Origin: JBJSXJ01 sp044235425
Lineage (GTDB): Bacteria > Planctomycetota > Planctomycetia > Pirellulales > Pirellulaceae
DNA: 64,000 bases
Reading direction: 5' to 3'
Assembly (NCBI GenBank): GCA_044235425.1
Contig: JBIIHW010000002.1
Location: 186,001 to 250,000 of the forward strand
Of this stretch, positions 1 to 7,828 are shown piece after piece (the first letter of the stretch is position 1; each line of letters begins with the position of its first letter). A model generated the notes under the pieces. That model saw only the letters and a program-made list of their open reading frames with translations. It was not told the origin of the DNA and made no database searches. Both the position numbers and the translations under genes were made by a program.

Positions 1-1255
1 GATACAGCTGTGTCAGAACGGAGGTCCGTCACAGATGGATCTGTTCGATCACAAGCCCGAACTGTCCAAGCGTAGCGGGCAGCCTCATCCCGAGCAGGTA
101 GAGGTCTTTCAGCTCGGTAACAAAAACGTGCTGCTCGGCACGCCATTCAAGTTTGAACAGCATGGTCAGTGTGGCATGGAGTTGTCGGAGTTAATTCCGC
201 ATCTAGCTGAAGTGGCAGATGATCTGTGTCTTATCCGCTCCATGTATACAGAGAACAACAATCATCCTTTTGCGCTGAATATGCTGCAAACGGGCAAGAC
301 GTTCAATGGTCGCCCAGCGATGGGGTCATGGATTGGCTATGCCCTCGGGACCGAAAATCAGGATTTGCCTTGCTACATCGTGCTCCGTGATCCAGCGGGC
401 TACAACACGTCTGGCAAGATGGTTTGGTCGAGTGGCTGGTTACCCGCCGTCTATCAGGGGACTGAATTCAGTTCGTCAGGAGCTCCGGTACTCCACTTGA
501 ATCCCGCACGTCCTATTGCTGCTGACTCGCAGACTCGAGCGCGACGGTTTCTACAGGAACTCAATACCACGCACCTTCATAACCATCCTCGTGAAACTGA
601 ATTGGAGGCTCGCATACAGAACTTCGAGCTGGCGGCACGCATGCAACTTACCGCGACACAGGTGCTCGATCTAAAATCCGAAACGCAAGCAACTCACAAA
701 CTATATGGACTCGATAATCCCGCCACTGCGGCGTACGGCACACGTTGTCTCATGGCGCGTCGGCTCATCGAATCGGGCGTGCGTTTTGTGCAAATCTTCC
801 CTCCGCTCGATCCATCATTTCAGCCGTGGGACAATCATTCGAATCTTAAAAATGATCTACGCAAGATCTGTGGGCACGTCGATCAACCCAGTGCGGCACT
901 CATCGTGGATCTAAAACAGCGAGGGCTTCTGGAAGATGTCGTGGTCATGTGGACAGGAGAATTTGGTCGCTTACCGATCACCGAAGGTGCCGACGGTCGA
1001 GATCACAATCGGCACGCGTTCAGTACGATCATGGCCGGTGGTGGTTTTCGAGCTGGGCATATTCATGGCGCGACGGATGAGTTCGGTTACAAGTCCGTGG
1101 AAAAGCGTGTTAGCGTTCCCGACCTGCACGCGACGATCTTAAACCAACTGGGGATCGATCACACAAAGCTGACATTCACTCATAGTGGCCGCCCCGAGCG
1201 CCTGACCGATCCGGATGTAACGGGAGCACGCGTGGTGAGGGAGATTTTGACGTGA
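1..1255 (+). CDS. DUF1501 family protein, 5' truncated by window edge
   Basis: The reading frame is open from base 2 and continues into the first visible ATG at 35. The residues before that ATG (CQNGGPSQ) match the conserved 'GGPSH/Q' segment that precedes the 'D.FDPKPEL' motif of DUF1501 proteins, so the true start lies upstream of the window. About 418 residues are visible. Family landmarks include the MARRLIESGVRFVQIF segment near residue 255, WTGEFGRLP near residue 315, GRDHNRHAFS, and the C-terminal DLHATILNQLGIDH segment. DUF1501 proteins have an alkaline-phosphatase/sulfatase-like fold, are usually Tat-exported in planctomycetes, and commonly sit next to DUF1549/DUF1553 genes; their substrate is unknown. 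The Tat signal of this copy would be outside the window. The family call is firm; the biochemical role is not known. Confidence 0.9.
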   Translation, partial: IQLCQNGGPSQMDLFDHKPELSKRSGQPHPEQVEVFQLGNKNVLLGTPFKFEQHGQCGMELSELIPHLAEVADDLCLIRSMYTENNNHPFALNMLQTGKTFNGRPAMGSWIGYALGTENQDLPCYIVLRDPAGYNTSGKMVWSSGWLPAVYQGTEFSSSGAPVLHLNPARPIAADSQTRARRFLQELNTTHLHNHPRETELEARIQNFELAARMQLTATQVLDLKSETQATHKLYGLDNPATAAYGTRCLMARRLIESGVRFVQIFPPLDPSFQPWDNHSNLKNDLRKICGHVDQPSAALIVDLKQRGLLEDVVVMWTGEFGRLPITEGADGRDHNRHAFSTIMAGGGFRAGHIHGATDEFGYKSVEKRVSVPDLHATILNQLGIDHTKLTFTHSGRPERLTDPDVTGARVVREILT

Positions 1256-1653
1256 GTTGTCTCAGGCGCAGTTGTTAGAGTCGTCGGGGCGGCGGCGGCG
1301 CCAAGAGCCTTCTTCATTCATCCCCTGGGTGGTGACAGGTGGCGTAACTTTGTGTGCTTGTCGCACGACTCTCCGAGGCGTATCTCTGTGTCTGTAGCTA
1401 AGACCATTTCAAGGGAGAGTATCGCGAGGCGCTTATCGACTTGGAAAGTCGAGCGACGCTGGTTGGACGCTTCGCGAGGCGCGAAAAGTCAAGCGACGAT
1501 GGTTGGGCGCGTCGGTGACTCGGGAACGTCCGCTTGCTCTAGCTCGAATTCATAGGTTCGACAGTAGTCAGCGGCGTCGTCAACGAGTGGTTCTGCCTTG
1601 GGCATGCCAGCAGCGTCTTTTACGAGCGGGAGTGAAATGACAATTGACGAGTT
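1256..1653. other. Intergenic region with imperfect direct repeat
   Basis: About 400 bases separate the DUF1501 stop from the convergent ppsA stop. No convincing gene is present. The stretch holds an imperfect direct repeat: one unit begins GCGAGGCGC at 1424 and a second begins GCGAGGCGC at 1474. Each is followed by a variant of AAGTCGAGCGACG-TGGTTGG. No classical terminator hairpin with a T-run was found. Confidence 0.5.
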
Positions 1654-4092
1654 TTAGGAGTTCTCTCGTTCCAGAATTGCAAGAGTGGTTTTGAGCACTG
1701 TGTCTGGGTTAAGCGAGATGCTGTCGATACCTTGTTCGACCAGGAACTGCACGAACTCGGGATAGTCACTTGGTGCCTGACCGCAGATGCCAATTTTGCG
1801 GCCGCGAGCGTGGCATTGGGCGATGGCCTGGGCGATCATCTTTTTCACCGCCGGGTTGCGCTCGTCAAATAGAGGAGCAACGATGTCGCTGTCTCGATCG
1901 ACACCGAGAATGAGTTGGGTGAGGTCGTTTGATCCGATGCTGAAGCCATCGAAGATGTCGGCAAACTCATTGGCGAGAATAACGTTACTCGGAATTTCAC
2001 ACATGACGTAAATCTCCAGGCCGTTCTCACCGCGCCGCAGTCCATGCTGGGCCATTTCGGCCTGAACGCGACGACCTTCCTCGACGGTGCGGCAAAATGG
2101 AATCATCAGCTTGAGATTAGTTAGTCCCATCTCATCCCGCACTTTTGTTACGGCCTGACACTCAAGCGCGAAGCCGGCCTGATAGCGAGGGTGGTAGTAG
2201 CGACTCGCTCCACGAAAGCCGAGCATTGGGTTCTCCTCGATTGGTTCATAGGCTTTACCGCCGATGAGATTTGCATATTCATTGGTCTTGAAGTCGCTCA
2301 AGCGCAGGATCACATCCTTCGGATAGAACGCTGCGGCAAGCATCGCGACACCCTGCGCCAACTTGTCCACAAAGAACTGCGGCTTATGGGTGTAGCCGGT
2401 CGTCAGCCGTTCGATCTCCGCCTTGGCCAGTGGGTCTTCCAGTCGCTCGAAGTCAACCAGCGCCAGCGGATGGATTTGGATATAGGTAGTGATGATGAAC
2501 TCCATTCGCGCGAGGCCGACGCCTTCGTTCGGGATGAAGGACATCGCAAAAGCTTCCGTGGGATTGGCCAGGTTCATCATGACCTTCGTGCGTGGATGGC
2601 CGAGCGTCTTAAGGCTCGTATGACTCACTTCAAACGGCAGTAGGCCTTCATAGACAATGCCTATGTCACCTTCCGCACAGCTTACGGTGACCAACTGGCC
2701 ATCCTTCAGGGTGTCGGTACCGTGCTCGGTACCGACAATCGCTGGTAAGCCTAATTCGCGACTGACGATCGCGGCGTGGCAGGTTCTGCCACCACGGTTG
2801 GTGATGATGGCAGCCGCTTTTTTCATGATGGGCTGCCAGTCGGGGTCGGTTTTGTCAGTAACCAGCACTTCGCCCTCTTGGAACTGCCCGATGTACTGAG
2901 CGCTGTTGATGACCCGCACTCGTCCTGTAGCGATTTTTTCTCCTACGCTGTGTCCGGTAATCAGTACCTTGCTCCGTTTGCTCAGTTGATATGACTCCAG
3001 CACGTCGGGGTTCTTTCGAGATTGCACCGTCTCGGGCCGTGCTTGCAAGATGAATAGCTCTCCGGTACGCCCGTCCTTGGCCCACTCCAGGTCCAGCGGG
3101 GCTGGTTGGCCACGCTTCGCAAAGTAATGGTCCTCAACCATGCAGCCCCAGCGGGCAAGTTCGAGCACATCATCGTCGCTTAGTGAAAGCTGTGAGCGAT
3201 CGGCGGGCGGCACAGGAACATTTTTGACCATCTTCCCGCCACCTAGGTCATACACCAGTTTGAATTCCTTACTACCAATGGTCCGTTGTAGTATCGGCCT
3301 ATGGCCAGTCTTCAGCGTGGGCTTGAAGACGACATACTCGTCCGGAGTGACCGATCCTTGAACCACGTTTTCGCCGAGGCCATAAGCTGCACTGATGAGG
3401 ACAGCATCGCGGAAACCGGTCTCGGTATCAATCGTGAACATTACGCCGGAACAGGCCAGGTCAGAACGCACCATCCGCTGTACGCCGATGCTAAGTGCGA
3501 TCTTGAAGTGATCGAAGCCCTTGTCTACGCGGTAGCTGATGGCACGGTCGGTGAAGAGCGAGGCGAAGCAGCGTTTACTTGTCTCCAGCAAGGCCGGGAC
3601 ACCCTGCACATTAAGATACGTTTCCTGTTGACCAGCAAAGCTGGCGTCGGGCAGGTCTTCAGCGGTCGCCGAGGAGCGCACGGCGACATCGAGTGGCACA
3701 GCGCTGTTACCTTGCAATTGACGATAGGCTTCCGCAATTGCATCCTCCAAGTCACTCGGCAGTGGCGCGCTGATGATGGCCTGCCTCACAGCTTGGCCAC
3801 GCTGGCTCAGATTAGTCATGTTGTGGGTATCGACGTCCGAAAGCGTCGAGTGAATGTGTTCGTCAAGTTGTGCGGCCCGTACGAAATAACGATATGCTTC
3901 GGCGGTGATGGCAAATCCATCGGGCACTCGTACGCCCTGACTGGTGAGTTCGCGCACCATCTCGCCGAGCGATGCATTCTTGCCGCCGACTAATGCGATG
4001 TCGTCAATGGAAATGTCAGCGAACCACTTGATGAAGGGCGATGGGGCCGAGTGAATGCGGACCTGGCAGCTGGGCCGTGTGCTCTGCTTCAT
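1654..4092 (-). CDS. ppsA: Phosphoenolpyruvate synthase (pyruvate, water dikinase)
   Basis: Makes phosphoenolpyruvate from pyruvate, ATP and water (AMP and phosphate released), the entry step to gluconeogenesis; cytoplasmic. The 812-residue length fits the PpsA family. The N-terminal ATP-grasp-like pyruvate-binding domain shows LVGGKNASLGEM (about residue 35) and RSSATAEDLPDASFAGQ (about residue 140). The phosphohistidine swivel domain shows GGRTCHAAIVSREL near residue 435, whose His carries the phosphate. The C-terminal PEP-binding barrel ends with FSIGSNDLTQLILGVDRD and CGQAPSDYPEF. The start at 4092 has AAGGGA about 9 nt upstream. The gene stands alone. Its upstream region carries a palindrome and -10 pair (4193-4248) shared with the two-component/copper-protein promoter at 20.6 kb, so regulation by that local response regulator is a reasonable inference. 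Confidence 0.96.
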   Translation of the reverse strand: MKQSTRPSCQVRIHSAPSPFIKWFADISIDDIALVGGKNASLGEMVRELTSQGVRVPDGFAITAEAYRYFVRAAQLDEHIHSTLSDVDTHNMTNLSQRGQAVRQAIISAPLPSDLEDAIAEAYRQLQGNSAVPLDVAVRSSATAEDLPDASFAGQQETYLNVQGVPALLETSKRCFASLFTDRAISYRVDKGFDHFKIALSIGVQRMVRSDLACSGVMFTIDTETGFRDAVLISAAYGLGENVVQGSVTPDEYVVFKPTLKTGHRPILQRTIGSKEFKLVYDLGGGKMVKNVPVPPADRSQLSLSDDDVLELARWGCMVEDHYFAKRGQPAPLDLEWAKDGRTGELFILQARPETVQSRKNPDVLESYQLSKRSKVLITGHSVGEKIATGRVRVINSAQYIGQFQEGEVLVTDKTDPDWQPIMKKAAAIITNRGGRTCHAAIVSRELGLPAIVGTEHGTDTLKDGQLVTVSCAEGDIGIVYEGLLPFEVSHTSLKTLGHPRTKVMMNLANPTEAFAMSFIPNEGVGLARMEFIITTYIQIHPLALVDFERLEDPLAKAEIERLTTGYTHKPQFFVDKLAQGVAMLAAAFYPKDVILRLSDFKTNEYANLIGGKAYEPIEENPMLGFRGASRYYHPRYQAGFALECQAVTKVRDEMGLTNLKLMIPFCRTVEEGRRVQAEMAQHGLRRGENGLEIYVMCEIPSNVILANEFADIFDGFSIGSNDLTQLILGVDRDSDIVAPLFDERNPAVKKMIAQAIAQCHARGRKIGICGQAPSDYPEFVQFLVEQGIDSISLNPDTVLKTTLAILERENS

Positions 4093-4192
4093 GGCTAAGT
4101 TCCCTTAGGGAAGGGCTCGCGAGTGTTGAGTTTGCTACTGTTCTCGGTTGTCATCCGGGCACGTTTTTGCCTTGCCCCAGCCAGTGAGAGGG

Positions 4193-4248
4193 ATTATGCG
4201 GCGCAGGCGAATGGCGGTTAATCGACGCATGAGCCATTCGCGAATGGC
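4193..4248 (-). promoter_or_regulatory. Palindromic operator plus -10 element upstream of ppsA
   Basis: A perfect 16-bp palindrome, GCCATTCGCGAATGGC, occupies 4233-4248. On the minus strand it is followed, after exactly 34 nt, by CATAAT (4193-4198), a plausible -10 hexamer about 100 nt before the ppsA start. Palindrome, spacing, -10 and much of the intervening sequence (GATTATGCG, CAGGC, AATCGA) recur at 20574-20629. If CATAAT is the -10, the palindrome centres near -55, a usual position for a NarL/CRP-type activator. A second half-site (GCGAATGGCGG) lies within the spacer. Binding has not been shown. Confidence 0.6.
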
Positions 4249-4619
4249 GGGTTTCGCGTTCCGCGAACGCCTGCTGTTCATCAACGGCTAGCACCATGCG
4301 GAAGTGTTCCAGGGAAGTATTCACCGTTTGCAGATGGGGAATCTGCTATCCGAAGCCCCGTTGGCCTTGGGCGGCGAGATCCACTCCGGCACCAGCTTCG
4401 ACTAGATCATCGCGAGCAGAGGGGGAACTGCCGCCAATCTACGCGTTATGAAGCGGAACAAAGTCGCACATGGATCGCTATTTCCATTCAGTCGCATCAC
4501 GCTAAAATGATGGGTTCAATGACGGGGCTTGCGGTGAAGCTCATCGCTTTCACAAAGCTCTGGTTCACCGACGGGAAGCTAGTGCCTTGGCACGAATCGC
4601 GAGCTTAGGAGCAAAAATT
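4249..4619 (+). other. Intergenic region with possible promoter for the DUF1501 pair
   Basis: No gene is seen here. TAAAAT at 4503-4508 resembles a -10 element. The surrounding CGCTAAAATGNTGG is also found at the -10 of the kinase promoter (20661-20673), which makes it a weak promoter candidate for the two downstream DUF1501 genes. No convincing -35 was found. Confidence 0.3.
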
Positions 4620-6086
4620 ATGTCCCGCCTGCCCAATCATGTCGCCCATCCGCCGCCGACTCGGCGCATTGCGCTGCAGGCGGGGGCGATTGGATTGTTG
4701 GGTTTGGGCATGAACCATGTGGACGGATTGCGGGCAATGGCGGCGGAGAACAGCCCGGCGACATCAAGTCGGCGCAAGTCTGTGATCTACATTTTTCTTT
4801 CTGGCGGACTCGCGCAGCACGACAGCTTTGATCCGAAGCCGCAGGCGCCCGACTCCATCCGCGGCGAGTTCACACCCATTGCGACAAAAACGCCGGGTAT
4901 TCAGATCTGCGAGCACCTGCCGCGATTGGCCGCTTGTAGCGACAAGTGGGCACTCGTTCGGTCGCTGACACATCCCTACAACGAGCATTCGATCGGCCAC
5001 CACGTCATGCTGACGGGCCGCACGACAACTCCCGCGGGATTCGACCCGAACCGACCGACCGCTCGCGACTATCCGTCCCTGGCGGCAGTCGTCAACCGCG
5101 TCGTGCCACCGCGTAACAACTTGCCTCCGGCCGCGGTGCTCCCCGAGAAGCTGATTCACGTCACGGGTCGTACGATCCCGGGACAATTCGCTGGCGAAAT
5201 GGGGAGCAGCTTCGATCCCTGGTTTATCGAGGCGAGCCGATATCGTGATGCGAATTACACGCACGGCGCGTTTCCGGAGTATGGATTTCAGCGTCAGCGC
5301 GGAAAGGCAACTCCCGAAAACTATCGCTATGAAGCGCCGCGTCTGGAGCTTTCTCAAGGCGTCACTCGCGATCAGTTTCTCGCTCGTCATACACTCTTGG
5401 CTTCGCTCCAAGCGCAGCGTCGCATGCTCGACGCCGGGCCGCGTGTGCGGGAACTTGACCGTCACCGGCAGGCGGTCGTCTCGATGTTACTCGCCGGAAA
5501 AGTTCACAAGGCTCTCGACGTTCATGTTGCTGAGGATCGGCTGCAAGATCGTTACGGCCGAAACTCGTTCGGTTGGTCGCTCTTAATGGCGCGACAATTG
5601 GTCGAAGCTGGCGTGAGCCTTGTCCAGGTCAATCTTGGTAACGACGAGTCGTGGGATACGCACGAGGCCGCGTTCCGAAACCTGCGCGAGTATCTGTTGC
5701 CGCCGACCGACCGTGCAGTGTCGGCGTTAATTGAGGATCTCTCAGAACGAGGGATGTTGGACGACGTGTTGATCGTGATGGCGGGTGAGTTCGGTCGAAC
5801 TCCCAAGGTCTTCACGTTTCCAGGAGCTGAAACCAAACTTCCCGGTCGCGACCATTGGGGAGCGGTACAAACCGTCTTTTTCGCCGGGGGAGGCGTACGT
5901 GGTGGGACGGTGGTTGGCGAATCGGATGCGCAGGGCGGCTACCCGAAATCCGATCCGCAGACCCCCGAGAACATGGCCGCTACAATCTACGAAGCGCTCG
6001 GGCTGCCGCGAAGCCTGGCTTGGAAAGACCGTCTCGATCGCCCTCACCTGGTCTATCACGGCACCCCCATTCTAGGGCTGGTCTGA
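4620..6086 (+). CDS. Tat-exported DUF1501 family protein
   Basis: 488 residues from the ATG at 4620, chosen because AGGAG lies 8 nt upstream (the reading frame is open from an earlier start at 4587 that lacks such a site). The N-terminus has a twin-arginine-like stretch (TRRIALQAGAIGLLGLGM) as expected for this exported family. DUF1501 landmarks: IYIFLSGGLAQHDSFDPKP near residue 57, LMARQLVEAGVSLVQVNLG near residue 325, VMAGEFGRTP near residue 385, GRDHWGAVQ. The fold is alkaline-phosphatase-like; the substrate is unknown. It is followed after 44 nt by a second DUF1501 gene, and the pair probably forms one transcript. No DUF1549/1553 partner is adjacent, unlike the usual planctomycete arrangement. 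Confidence 0.9.
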   Translation: MSRLPNHVAHPPPTRRIALQAGAIGLLGLGMNHVDGLRAMAAENSPATSSRRKSVIYIFLSGGLAQHDSFDPKPQAPDSIRGEFTPIATKTPGIQICEHLPRLAACSDKWALVRSLTHPYNEHSIGHHVMLTGRTTTPAGFDPNRPTARDYPSLAAVVNRVVPPRNNLPPAAVLPEKLIHVTGRTIPGQFAGEMGSSFDPWFIEASRYRDANYTHGAFPEYGFQRQRGKATPENYRYEAPRLELSQGVTRDQFLARHTLLASLQAQRRMLDAGPRVRELDRHRQAVVSMLLAGKVHKALDVHVAEDRLQDRYGRNSFGWSLLMARQLVEAGVSLVQVNLGNDESWDTHEAAFRNLREYLLPPTDRAVSALIEDLSERGMLDDVLIVMAGEFGRTPKVFTFPGAETKLPGRDHWGAVQTVFFAGGGVRGGTVVGESDAQGGYPKSDPQTPENMAATIYEALGLPRSLAWKDRLDRPHLVYHGTPILGLV

Positions 6087-6130
6087 CAACGACAAAAGAC
6101 GCGGAAGCGTTACCTCGAAAGGAATTTGAC

Positions 6131-7489
6131 ATGCTATTCATCCCCGGACGAACTCTCGGAACGCACTGCGACGGCCGCTCGCGACGGCACTTCCTCAAGA
6201 TCGGCGGTCTCGCGCTCGGCGGACTTTCTTTGCCGCAACTGCTGCACGCGGAACAGTCTTCCCCGGCGACGCGCGGGCGGTCGCTGGGGCACAAGGCGGT
6301 GATCATGGTCTACCTGTCGGGCGGGCCGTCCCACCAGGACATGTATGATTTGAAAATGGACGCGCCGGTTGAAATCCGCGGCTCGTTCCAGCCGATTGCG
6401 ACTAACGTGCCGGGAATCGAAATCTGCGAACACATGCCGCGACTGGCGAAGATGATGGACAAAGTAGCTATCATCCGGTCGCTGTATGGTTGCCCCGACC
6501 AGCATGCGTCGGACTTGTGCATGAGCGGGTACCCGATCGGCGCTCGCGGCCGCCAGGACAATCATCCGTCGCTGGGTGCAGCCGTCTCGAAGCTACATGG
6601 CCCGGTCGATCCTTCCGTGCCTCCGTTCGTCGGACTGACGATCAAGACGCGTCACGATCCGTACTGTAACCCGGGTTTCCCTGGATTCTTGGGAGCGGCC
6701 CATGCGGCGTTCCAGCCGGATGGCGAAGGCCTGGCCAACATGCGTCTCAACGGCGTTACGCTCGACCAGCTGCGCAATCGCCAAAACTTACTTGCCAGCT
6801 TCGACCAGTTTCGTCGCGACGTCGATCGTCAGGATGCCTATCGCGGCCTTGACGCCTTGACGCGAAAGGCGTTGGACGTGCTGACGTCGAGCCGCTTGGT
6901 GGAGGCTTTGGACTTGGAACGCGAGGACCCGACGGTTCGCGATCGCTACGGCCGTGGCAGCGCCGATCCGGCGTTCGGCGAGGATGCCGGCCCGCACTGG
7001 ATGGACCAGTTCCTCATGGCGCGACGGCTCGTCGAAGCGGGCGTGCGCTGCGTGACGCTTTCGTTCGGCAGTTGGGACCGGCACGGGGCGAACTTCGAGC
7101 GACTGCCGATCCAACTGGCGAAGTTCGACCAAGGCATCACCGCCTTGATTGAAGACCTGCACCAACGGGGACTCGAACAAGACGTAAGCGTCGTGGCGTG
7201 GGGCGAGTTCGGCCGGACGCCGCGCATCAACAAGGACGGTGGACGCGACCATTGGCCGCAAGTGTCGTGTTGTCTTTTGGCGGGAGGTGGAATGCGCGTC
7301 GGCCAAGTAATCGGTTCGACGAACCGGCTGGGCGAAGTCCCTCAGGATCGCCCGGTCCACTATCAAGAGGTCTTCGCCACGCTCTACCATCGTTTGGGCA
7401 TCGACGTGGGGTACGCGACGATCCCCGATCAAGCCGGTCGACCGCAGTATCTGGTCGACCATCGCGAACCGATTCGGGAGTTGATTTAA
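6131..7489 (+). CDS. Tat-exported DUF1501 family protein
   Basis: 452 residues from the ATG at 6131, preceded by AAAGGAA. A clear twin-arginine signal is present (SRRHFLKIGGLALGGLSLPQL), so export in folded form is expected. Family motifs: VYLSGGPSHQDMYDLK, FLMARRLVEAGVRCVTLSFG, VAWGEFGRTPRINKDGGRDHW. It lies 44 nt downstream of the preceding DUF1501 gene and is paralogous to it. The stop at 7489 is followed directly by a fragment of yet another DUF1501 3' end (7490-7642), suggesting past duplication or recombination at this spot. Confidence 0.9.
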   Translation: MLFIPGRTLGTHCDGRSRRHFLKIGGLALGGLSLPQLLHAEQSSPATRGRSLGHKAVIMVYLSGGPSHQDMYDLKMDAPVEIRGSFQPIATNVPGIEICEHMPRLAKMMDKVAIIRSLYGCPDQHASDLCMSGYPIGARGRQDNHPSLGAAVSKLHGPVDPSVPPFVGLTIKTRHDPYCNPGFPGFLGAAHAAFQPDGEGLANMRLNGVTLDQLRNRQNLLASFDQFRRDVDRQDAYRGLDALTRKALDVLTSSRLVEALDLEREDPTVRDRYGRGSADPAFGEDAGPHWMDQFLMARRLVEAGVRCVTLSFGSWDRHGANFERLPIQLAKFDQGITALIEDLHQRGLEQDVSVVAWGEFGRTPRINKDGGRDHWPQVSCCLLAGGGMRVGQVIGSTNRLGEVPQDRPVHYQEVFATLYHRLGIDVGYATIPDQAGRPQYLVDHREPIRELI

Positions 7490-7642
7490 AGGCATCACGA
7501 TGATCGGGTGTCGCCGGCCGAGTTGACTGCCACGATTCTGCATCTCGTGCGAATCGGTCACGACGCGACATTTCCGGACCGCACCGGTCGCCCCTCGCTC
7601 GCGACGGAGGGGGAACTGCTTTGGAAGCGGTTGGGATATCCC
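7490..7642 (+). pseudogene. DUF1501 C-terminal remnant
   Basis: The frame containing ELTATILHLVRIGHDATFPD and GRPSLATEGELLW resembles the C-terminal 'ATILHLLGIDH...GR...L' tail of DUF1501 proteins, but there is no upstream body: it begins immediately after the stop of the intact DUF1501 gene. At about 7643 the same frame passes without a stop into transposase-like sequence. Best read as a decayed fragment of a further DUF1501 gene, not a functional protein. Confidence 0.6.
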
Positions 7643-7828
7643 AACAACCGCGCCTTCGTGGAACGATTCATCGGCACGATTCGGCGCGAGTGCTGGGACC
7701 ATTTCATCTTCTTTGGGAAGTTGCATCTGGAACACGTCACCAAAATTTGGCTGGAGTATTACCATCGTAAACGTCCGCACCAAGGTCGCGAGAATGAATT
7801 GCGCGTGAAGCCCAAAACAACCGCCAAG
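7643..7828 (+). pseudogene. Integrase-core transposase C-terminal remnant
   Basis: The frame encodes RAFVERFIGTIRRECWDHF and, further on, WLEYYHRKRPHQG, the hallmark C-terminal part of a DDE integrase-core (rve) transposase: the E...F.GTIRREC helix and YY...RPHQG tail. The N-terminal two thirds, including the first two catalytic Asp residues, are missing. The frame runs into the degenerate outermost CRISPR repeat, so the array's trailer end abuts this insertion-sequence scar. No terminal inverted repeats were recognised. Confidence 0.7.

Noticed and set aside
3301..3993. 230-codon frame antisense to ppsA
   Set aside because: Shadow of the strongly supported PEP synthase frame.
7168..7178. 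11-bp match (GGGACTCGAAC) to the tRNA-Arg 3' region, considered as an attachment-site copy
   Set aside because: Too short, inside a conserved DUF1501 coding region, and far from the element.
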